The notes under the pieces: generated by a model
Seen by the model: the letters and a program-made list of their open reading frames with translations, nothing else
The model's database searches: none
Told to the model about the DNA's origin: nothing
Source of the DNA: Pseudopedobacter sp.
Lineage (GTDB): Bacteria; Bacteroidota; Bacteroidia; Sphingobacteriales; Sphingobacteriaceae
Length of the DNA: 12,346 nt
Direction: 5' to 3'
Assembly (NCBI GenBank): GCA_014378285.1
Contig: JACMNZ010000282.1
Location: 1-12,346 of the forward strand
Position numbers and translations under genes: made by a program
Shown here: in pieces, positions 7,776-12,346 of the stretch
Numbering within the stretch: position 1 is the first letter of the stretch
How the letters are laid out: each line of letters starts with the position of its first letter

Positions 7776-7918
7776 GCAATAACAGGAGCATCAATTATTG
7801 ATTATGCTTTTTTGAGCAAACATTTTATAGAAATAAACGGGGAACTTTAACAGCTACTTACCAAGGGAAATATCCATCTGACGATTGTCCTGTATTAATT
7901 AATGTTAGCCGTAAATAA
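7776..7918 (+). pseudogene. C-terminal remnant of an endonuclease/exonuclease/phosphatase (EEP, DNase I-like) gene, frameshifted
   Basis: The frame from 7776 to 7847 reads AITGASIIDYAFLSKHFIEINGEL and then hits TAA (7848-7850). The frame from 7841 continues as GTLTATYQGKYPSDDCPV and LINVSRK, ending at TAA 7916-7918. Joined, they match the C-terminal end of EEP-family proteins, which typically read IDYIFVSK...Y.GRYPSDHFPV. A one-base loss near 7839-7846 would explain the switch. The catalytic His of the SDH motif is Asp here (YPSDD), a second inactivating change. The same first frame is blocked upstream by TAG at 7773-7775. Most of the roughly 280-residue domain is missing, since ybbP ends at 7678. 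The last 24 bp overlap the 3' end of convergent trhO. The EEP assignment rests on motif recognition only. Confidence 0.65.
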
Positions 7919-8854
7919 ATCTTGCTTTTTTACTACTGGTTGCGGCACTTTCACATAGTATCCTGTTCCGTCATAAGGTCTTTTTCTTGGATGGTTTTGG
8001 CAAGCATCAGAACAAGATCCATCCAAAGCTACCCCACATTCGTTGCATTGGGTAAAATGTTTATTGCATTTTGGGTTGGCGCAATTAATCATCTTAGTAG
8101 TTGTTTTACCGCAATTTCCACAATTAGAAACAACAATAGGGTTTACTGTATTTACATCCACCGCAATCCTATTATCAAAAACATAACATTTACCTTCAAA
8201 ATCTTTTCCTTGTGCTTCTTTTCCGTATTTAATTATTCCTCCATGAAGTTGATAAACATCTTTAAACCCTTCTTTTAAAAGTAAGGCAGACGCTTTTTCG
8301 CATTTAATACCGCCAGTGCAATAAGTCAATATTTTTTTGTTTTTGTATTGCGCCAATTTATTTATCATGGCAGGGAAATCCCTAAAATTTTCAATATCTA
8401 AAGTCACTGCATTTTTAAACTTGCCCATTTTATGCTCATAATTAGAGCGCACATCTAAAATGATAACATCATCCCGGTCTTTCATTTCGGCAAATTCTTT
8501 TGGCTCTAAATGTTTGCCAGCCTCTTCTGTGGGATTTATAAAAGAAGGGTCTTTTAAGCCAGAATAAACTATTTCAGTTTTATAGCGACAATGTATTTTG
8601 ATGAATGAGGGCTTATCAACCTCATCAATTTTAAATTCGGTGGCATTAAACCTACCATCTGCATAAACGTAATCCATATAAGCTTTGCAATCATCGGCTT
8701 TGCCAGAAACTGTACCGTTTATACCCTCATCGGCAATAATAATACGCCCTGATAGGTTTAAAGATTTGCAAAATTTGAGATGTTTTGCTGTGTATTGCTC
8801 CGCATCCTGGATGTGGCTATAGCAATAATAAAGAAGTGTTTGGTATGCTTTCAT
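7895..8854 (-). CDS. trhO: tRNA uridine(34) 5-hydroxylation rhodanese TrhO (YceA family)
   Basis: The 319-residue protein has the three-part layout of the family. An N-terminal acylphosphatase-like domain (about 1-95) carries SGRIIIADEGINGTVSG. A rhodanese domain (about 115-215) carries ILDVRSNYEH and the active loop CTGGIKCEKAS, with the persulfide-type Cys179 and a second Cys185. A Cys-rich C-terminal segment (Cys245, 248, 258, 263, 270, 273, 281, 285) looks zinc-binding. Family knowledge: TrhO makes 5-hydroxyuridine at the wobble position of some tRNAs, in an oxygen-dependent reaction. The start ATG at 8854 is supported by the conserved N-terminus (MKAYQTLLYYCYS). It appears to be a single-gene unit with its own TACATTTG box about 40 bp upstream; its 3' end overlaps the EEP remnant convergently. 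Confidence 0.93.
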   Translation of the reverse strand: MKAYQTLLYYCYSHIQDAEQYTAKHLKFCKSLNLSGRIIIADEGINGTVSGKADDCKAYMDYVYADGRFNATEFKIDEVDKPSFIKIHCRYKTEIVYSGLKDPSFINPTEEAGKHLEPKEFAEMKDRDDVIILDVRSNYEHKMGKFKNAVTLDIENFRDFPAMINKLAQYKNKKILTYCTGGIKCEKASALLLKEGFKDVYQLHGGIIKYGKEAQGKDFEGKCYVFDNRIAVDVNTVNPIVVSNCGNCGKTTTKMINCANPKCNKHFTQCNECGVALDGSCSDACQNHPRKRPYDGTGYYVKVPQPVVKKQDLFTANIN

Positions 8855-8893
8855 ATTTCATTGATACTGCTGTAAACAGTGTTAAATGAGCGG

Positions 8894-8901
8894 CAAATGT
8901 A
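8894..8901 (-). promoter_or_regulatory. Candidate trhO -7 promoter element
   Basis: On the minus strand TACATTTG is an exact match to the Bacteroidetes -7 consensus TAnnTTTG and would give a leader of about 35 nt. No TTG or TTTG is found 17-23 nt upstream, so the -33 half is missing or degenerate. Confidence 0.4.
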
Positions 8902-9061
8902 TTAAAATTTTAAGGTTTTGAAAAGTTGTTTTTTTTGTTCTATAGATTTTAAGTCTTGCAAGGGTTTTATCCAACCTCTTTTATTTTATAATATGGTTTT
9001 ATTGCTGTGAACTGTTCGGTTTATGAGATCACGTATAGAGAGGCAGGTTTTGCATTAGATC

Positions 9062-9151
9062 AGAGCGTTAACGATAGAAACGACATCCTTTATTGCCATT
9101 GCCATAACGCAAATGGCAATAAAGATATAGTGGATAGCGTGTAAAAACGCC
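9062..9151 (+). ncRNA. Putative structured RNA element, resembling a recurrent Bacteroidetes intergenic motif (possibly Flavo-1)
   Basis: A perfect 13-bp stem is formed by 9088-9100 and 9112-9124 (CTTTATTGCCATT / AATGGCAATAAAG) around an 11-nt loop. It is flanked by CGATAGAAACGACATCC (9072-9088) and GATATAGTGGATAGCG (9124-9139). From memory, many Flavobacteriia and Sphingobacteriia intergenic regions carry a motif of the form CGAT.GAA.CGGCATCC, hairpin, GATATAGCGGA.AGCGG. I match this copy to that pattern; linking it to the Flavo-1 Rfam family is less certain. GCGTT (9065-9069) can pair with AACGC (9146-9150) to close the structure. Strand is chosen from the motif direction. It could also simply be a bidirectional terminator between convergent transcripts, though neither side has a good U-tract. 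Confidence 0.4.
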
Positions 9152-9189
9152 CAAATGCTTTTAATTTAAAAAATATTGTGTTGGAAAAT

Positions 9190-9216
9190 AGCTATTTTAA
9201 ACTAGTTTAAATAGCT
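9190..9216 (-). terminator. Candidate hemA transcription terminator (palindrome)
   Basis: A 27-bp near-perfect palindrome starts 5 bp past the hemA stop. Arms 9190-9203 and 9204-9216 pair over 13 bp with one unpaired T; the centre is AACTAGTT. On the minus strand it is followed by ATTTTCC, a weak U-run. It is AT-rich, so strength is doubtful; it could instead be a protein-binding palindrome. Confidence 0.4.
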
Positions 9217-9220
9217 GCTT

Positions 9221-10450
9221 TTATTTGCAATTGATAAGAATATCCTTTGCCATCACCATGGGTACGCTGATGTATTTTTTCTCCATATAGGTTATGATCT
9301 TTTCTAAAACTTGACGAGAATTTTCATCCAAACCTTCAATTTCATCAGCAAATACAGAATTTAAAGCTCTTTCTTTTATTTCTTTAATTCTTATTGGCAC
9401 TTCTCTCATTGCCAATTCTACTCTTCTTTGTTGCAAAATAGGTCTGAACTGAACAATGTTATCTGCGATAATTGCTTCACCTTTTATAAGCTCTTGATAG
9501 CGCTCGTTAAGGTTATAATTGGCAATATCCTTCAAAGAATTTATTTCTATGTATTGGATATTGTTATTTTCAATTACTTCAGGGGCAACATCTCCAGGAA
9601 CGGCTAAATCTACAATCACTTTAGGGGTAGTTTCTCCGGCTAATAACTGTGCATAAATTTCTTTGGTGATAATAGGCTCTGTAGCCGAAGTGCATGTTAT
9701 TATCACATCAAAGCCTTTATCAAAAGTTTTTAAATCTTCTAATGGATAGGCAAAACCTCCTAATTCGTTTGCTAAATCTTGTGCTTTGCTTAACGTTCTG
9801 TTAAAAATAGAAAAATTGGTATAAGTATGCTTTTTTAGGTATTTGGCAATATTGTGATTGGTTTCTCCTGCTCCGATTATCAAAATGCGTGAATTAGAGC
9901 AAACCTGTAAATCCCTTAATCGGCGGTAAGCCAAAGAAACAATGGAAATAGGGTTTTTGGATATGTTTGTGTAAGTGTAAACCTCTTTTGCCGTTTTTAC
10001 AACGGTATTCATAATCATTCGCAGATAATCGCCAGTAAACTTTTTAGACCTGCAATTTTCATAAGATTTTCTTACCTGTGCTAAAATTTCTTTCTCTCCT
10101 ACTACTAAACTTTCTAAAGAACTAGAAACTCGCATCAAATGGTTTAAAGCTTCTTCTTGTTCAAAAAACTCGCTATTATCAGCAATGTTTTGTAATTGAG
10201 ATTCGCTTAAACTATCTGCATGTAAAGTTTGAAGAAAAGATTTAACAAACGATTTATCTAACTTTTCTTCGGCTGTAAAAACAAATTCTACGCGGTTACA
10301 GGTGGCTAAATAGAAAATTTCAGGGATATCGTAGATAGATCTTAATAATTCAAGCCTATTATCTATCGCTTCTTCACATAAAACCAAACATCCCAACTCT
10401 TTCAAATTGATGAGTTTATGGGTAAACGCTATAACTTTTAGATACTTCAA
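9221..10450 (-). CDS. hemA: Glutamyl-tRNA reductase
   Basis: The 409-residue enzyme catalyses the first step of C5-pathway tetrapyrrole synthesis: NADPH-dependent reduction of glutamyl-tRNA to glutamate-1-semialdehyde in the cytoplasm. The catalytic segment FYLATCNRVEF (nucleophile Cys51) is present, as is SLESLVVGEKEILAQVRKSY (about 111-130). The NADPH-binding Rossmann loop is GAGETN (193-198), and the C-terminal dimerisation helices span about 320-405. Length matches the family (E. coli 418). The start is TTG at 10448-10450: a TAA stop lies immediately before it in frame, and the next Met is residue 106, past the active site. KYLKVIAFTHK fits the usual Bacteroidetes N-terminus. A promoter (TTGACA and TACTTTTG) lies about 20 nt upstream. 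No other heme gene adjoins it here. Confidence 0.95.
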   Translation of the reverse strand: MKYLKVIAFTHKLINLKELGCLVLCEEAIDNRLELLRSIYDIPEIFYLATCNRVEFVFTAEEKLDKSFVKSFLQTLHADSLSESQLQNIADNSEFFEQEEALNHLMRVSSSLESLVVGEKEILAQVRKSYENCRSKKFTGDYLRMIMNTVVKTAKEVYTYTNISKNPISIVSLAYRRLRDLQVCSNSRILIIGAGETNHNIAKYLKKHTYTNFSIFNRTLSKAQDLANELGGFAYPLEDLKTFDKGFDVIITCTSATEPIITKEIYAQLLAGETTPKVIVDLAVPGDVAPEVIENNNIQYIEINSLKDIANYNLNERYQELIKGEAIIADNIVQFRPILQQRRVELAMREVPIRIKEIKERALNSVFADEIEGLDENSRQVLEKIITYMEKKYISVPMVMAKDILINCK

Positions 10451-10470
10451 TTAGATTTTTTTTGACACTG

Positions 10471-10504
10471 CAAAAGTATAGCAGGGAGGGCTATGATGTG
10501 TCAA
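10471..10504 (-). promoter_or_regulatory. Candidate hemA promoter
   Basis: On the minus strand TTGACA (10499-10504) is followed by TATACTTTTG. The latter contains an exact Bacteroidetes -7 box TACTTTTG (10471-10478) and also a TATACT that sits 18 nt from TTGACA, so it suits both the local and the general sigma-70 pattern. The leader to the TTG start would be about 15-20 nt. A direct repeat TGTCAAT (plus strand 10499-10505 and 10510-10516, 11 bp apart) overlaps the -33 region. Confidence 0.5.
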
Positions 10505-10566
10505 TCCTTTGTCAATTGAGGTTATTTAGAAGGAGTATAAATTACGAGCTATTTAGCTGATTACTT

Positions 10567-11532
10567 TTACTCTAACTTATAGTTTTTATGAAGCACTAAA
10601 AAGCTTGCTCTTTCTTCTTTTTTAAACGGAATATCCCAATTACCTTGATAGCTAATTTTTGTGGGAAGTAAATCTCCACCAAAATAGCTCATCTCTATGT
10701 TCATTTGTACATCAAAATCAAAAGCAAGGTTATCTAACTTCATATCAATATATCTCCCAAGAATTTGGAAATTACGAGAATCAAATATTGTGGTTAACTC
10801 CTTAATCATAATGCCATCTTTTGTCCAATTGCTTAAATCGGGCTTTACAGTTACTTTAAATCGATAAACAGGAATAGAATCTAAATAGGTTCCTCTAAAA
10901 AATTGGTAATTATAATTTTCACGACTGTTTGCTGTGAAAATTTCTGTTTTATTGGATATAAATGGAATGCCTTTAATTGGCTTACCTGGAGAAAATATTA
11001 AAGTCTTTAGTTTGTCTTTATAAGATTCGTTTGTACCTCCCTTGCCGGGAGCAGAGGAATTGCTATTAGGTACAAAATCTGAATTATAAGCATTCATGAA
11101 AATATAATCAAACATTTCTACAGTATATAATTCATACTTTCCGTTTTTTTTAAAAAGGTCTCCACTATCTTCTTTAGCCAAAATTTTTATACTATGGCCT
11201 GTGCTATTATTGCTGTGGTATAGTTTTCTGTAAATTTTACCAGTTATTTTATCTTTTTTATCATAAGTGTAAACGCTGTTCTCTGCTGTAAAAGCGTACT
11301 TTTTCATGTTTCTAAACGCTTGGTAAAAACTAGAATCAGTTACAATCTCATGAATAAAATCTTCTATGTCTAAACCTGCTTTGCCAACTTTCACTACTGC
11401 ATCCTTATCCATTTCCATGGTTAAAACCTTATCTGGTTTAAAACGAGGGATTGCTTGCGCATAAGCATTTGCATAAAAAAATATGAAACTAAAAAAAGAT
11501 AGAGTAATATTTTTAATAGAGGATGTTTTCAA
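10567..11532 (-). CDS. Secreted protein of unknown function, conserved-hypothetical type
   Basis: I do not recognise a named family. The 321-residue protein has a signal peptide (residues 1-25, cleavage at AYA|Q) and no further membrane segment or lipobox, so it should be periplasmic or outer-membrane associated. The segment SSFYQAFRNMKKYAFTAENSVYTYDKK (in pieces, about 67-93) resembles a conserved stretch I associate with Bacteroidetes secreted proteins of unknown role. The C-terminal half alternates beta-strand-like segments with ITTIFDS-type turns (KELTTIFDSRNFQILGRYIDM, in pieces, about 244-264), reminiscent of LolA/LolB-like or DUF-type antiparallel sheets; this is weak. A Ser/Gly/Asn-rich loop spans about 153-170. 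The start is TTG at 11530-11532: an in-frame TAA lies ten bases upstream, and the first Met (about 39) would delete the signal peptide. It may be cotranscribed with the upstream M20 gene (70-bp gap). Confidence 0.75.
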   Translation of the reverse strand: MKTSSIKNITLSFFSFIFFYANAYAQAIPRFKPDKVLTMEMDKDAVVKVGKAGLDIEDFIHEIVTDSSFYQAFRNMKKYAFTAENSVYTYDKKDKITGKIYRKLYHSNNSTGHSIKILAKEDSGDLFKKNGKYELYTVEMFDYIFMNAYNSDFVPNSNSSAPGKGGTNESYKDKLKTLIFSPGKPIKGIPFISNKTEIFTANSRENYNYQFFRGTYLDSIPVYRFKVTVKPDLSNWTKDGIMIKELTTIFDSRNFQILGRYIDMKLDNLAFDFDVQMNIEMSYFGGDLLPTKISYQGNWDIPFKKEERASFLVLHKNYKLE

Positions 11533-11602
11533 AGCAGTAAATTAAGAAAGATGATTCCTGTAATTAAAGGAAGTAAAATATTTAAAAAAGCATTGCAGAA
11601 GT

Positions 11603-12346
11603 TTAATTCCCCAATTCTTTAACCGCTAAATAAGCCATTAATCCGGTACTTAAACCTAAAGCTTTTTCATCTATATCAAAAGTTGGTGTATGTACAGAAG
11701 AAGTAATTCCTTTTGCTTCGTTTCTAGTCCCTAATCTATAGAAACAAGCATCCGAAGCCTGAGAAAAATAAGCGAAATCTTCAGCGGCCATCCAAATATC
11801 TAAATCTAAAACGTTTTCTTCCCCTAAATATTCTATAGCGGCTGCTTTAGTTCTGGCTGTTAAATGCTCTTCGTTAACCAAAAATGGATATCCTTTTTCA
11901 ATCCTAAAATCAACGCTACCGCCCATTCCTTCGGCGATACCTTCTGCCAATTTTTTCATTTTGATATGTGCTTCAGCTCTCCATTTTTCGTTTAGCGTTC
12001 TAAAAGTTCCTTCTAAATAAACCTCATTTGGGATTACATTGGTTGCACCTTGAGCGATTACTTTCCCAAAAGAAAGAACAGAAGGAGACCGAGGATCTGA
12101 AGTTCTACTGATGATGGTTTGTAAAGCTGTAATCATTTGCGCCATAATTACAACGGGATCTATATTTTGCTGTGGTTGTGCGCCATGGCCACCTTTACCT
12201 TTAATGGTTACATAAATTTCATCGGTAGAGGCCATATATTTTCCAGAACGCATTCCAATTTTCCCAGCTTCTATCAACGGCATTACGTGTTGCCCCATCA
12301 CTGCATTTGGTTTTGGATTTTCTAATACTCCTTCTTTAATCATTAA
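11603..12346 (-). CDS. M20-family amidohydrolase/peptidase (N-acyl-amino-acid hydrolase type), C-terminal part; runs off right edge
   Basis: About 248 codons are visible. The reading frame is still open at 12346 (the codon before the first visible Met is TTA, Leu), so the Met at 12343 is internal and the N-terminal third, with the first metal ligands, is missing. Visible family features are EEGVLENP-like KEGVLENPKPNAVMGQHV with a metal-site His, the dimerisation ('lid') domain with GKGGHGAQP, DPV and TNVIPNEVYLEGTFRTLN, the metal-binding WMAAEDFAYF (Glu) and the C-terminal SSVHTPTFDIDE (His). This set marks the HipO/IAA-amino-acid hydrolase/AmaA-like branch: dinuclear-metal enzymes that cleave N-acyl groups from amino acids or small peptides. 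The exact substrate is not readable. No signal peptide can be judged because the N-terminus is absent. Confidence 0.92.
   Translation of the reverse strand, partial: LMIKEGVLENPKPNAVMGQHVMPLIEAGKIGMRSGKYMASTDEIYVTIKGKGGHGAQPQQNIDPVVIMAQMITALQTIISRTSDPRSPSVLSFGKVIAQGATNVIPNEVYLEGTFRTLNEKWRAEAHIKMKKLAEGIAEGMGGSVDFRIEKGYPFLVNEEHLTARTKAAAIEYLGEENVLDLDIWMAAEDFAYFSQASDACFYRLGTRNEAKGITSSVHTPTFDIDEKALGLSTGLMAYLAVKELGN

Larger units (their letters stand above)
8855..9220. other. Intergenic region trhO-hemA (366 bp)
   Basis: No protein-coding gene is visible: all frames are short, and the plus-strand frame ending at 9142 has no family likeness. It holds the trhO promoter box, a structured element around 9062-9151, and a near-perfect palindrome just downstream of hemA. 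The stretch 8935-9050 shows nothing I can name. Confidence 0.7.

Noticed and set aside
10547..10558. AGCTATTTAGCT palindrome after the secreted-protein gene
   Set aside because: Possible weak terminator, but the 5-bp stem with a 2-nt centre and no following T-run cannot support the call.

Overview
The window looks like a chromosomal segment of a Bacteroidetes bacterium, probably of the Sphingobacteriaceae (Pedobacter-like). The reasons are AT-rich DNA, starts without Shine-Dalgarno sequences but with A-rich leaders, TAnnTTTG-type -7 promoter elements, a SusC/RagA TonB-dependent receptor next to a beta-propeller/Y_Y_Y regulator, and the sequence character of the HemA, TrhO and TesA proteins. 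The genus is an inference. Most of the window is housekeeping or ordinary accessory content; I see no phage, insertion sequence, CRISPR array, tRNA or rRNA.

Left part (1-3487, minus strand): the first 120 codons of a SusC-type outer-membrane receptor, which continues past base 1. Upstream of it, on the same strand, lies a 961-residue membrane-spanning regulator (signal peptide, propeller repeats, Y_Y_Y domain, one membrane helix, coiled coil, C-terminal helix-turn-helix). The 239-bp gap between them holds a candidate promoter and five copies of TGATGT, two of them in perfect 8-bp tandem just upstream of the -33 box. A simple reading is that the regulator senses a nutrient-derived ligand in the periplasm and switches on the receptor gene.

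Centre (3579-7678): a TesA-like SGNH esterase, here a lipoprotein, is divergent from a two-gene ABC transporter operon (YbbA ATPase and YbbP FtsX-type permease). This repeats the tesA/ybbA/ybbP arrangement of E. coli. Behind ybbP lies the frameshifted C-terminal remnant of an endonuclease/exonuclease/phosphatase-family gene, whose last 24 bp overlap the convergent trhO gene.

Right part (7895-12346, minus strand): trhO (tRNA uridine 5-hydroxylation rhodanese); a 366-bp gap with a structured element that resembles a recurrent Bacteroidetes intergenic RNA-like motif plus a hemA terminator candidate; hemA (glutamyl-tRNA reductase, TTG start); a secreted protein of unknown function (TTG start); and the C-terminal two thirds or so of an M20-family amidohydrolase, which runs off the right edge.
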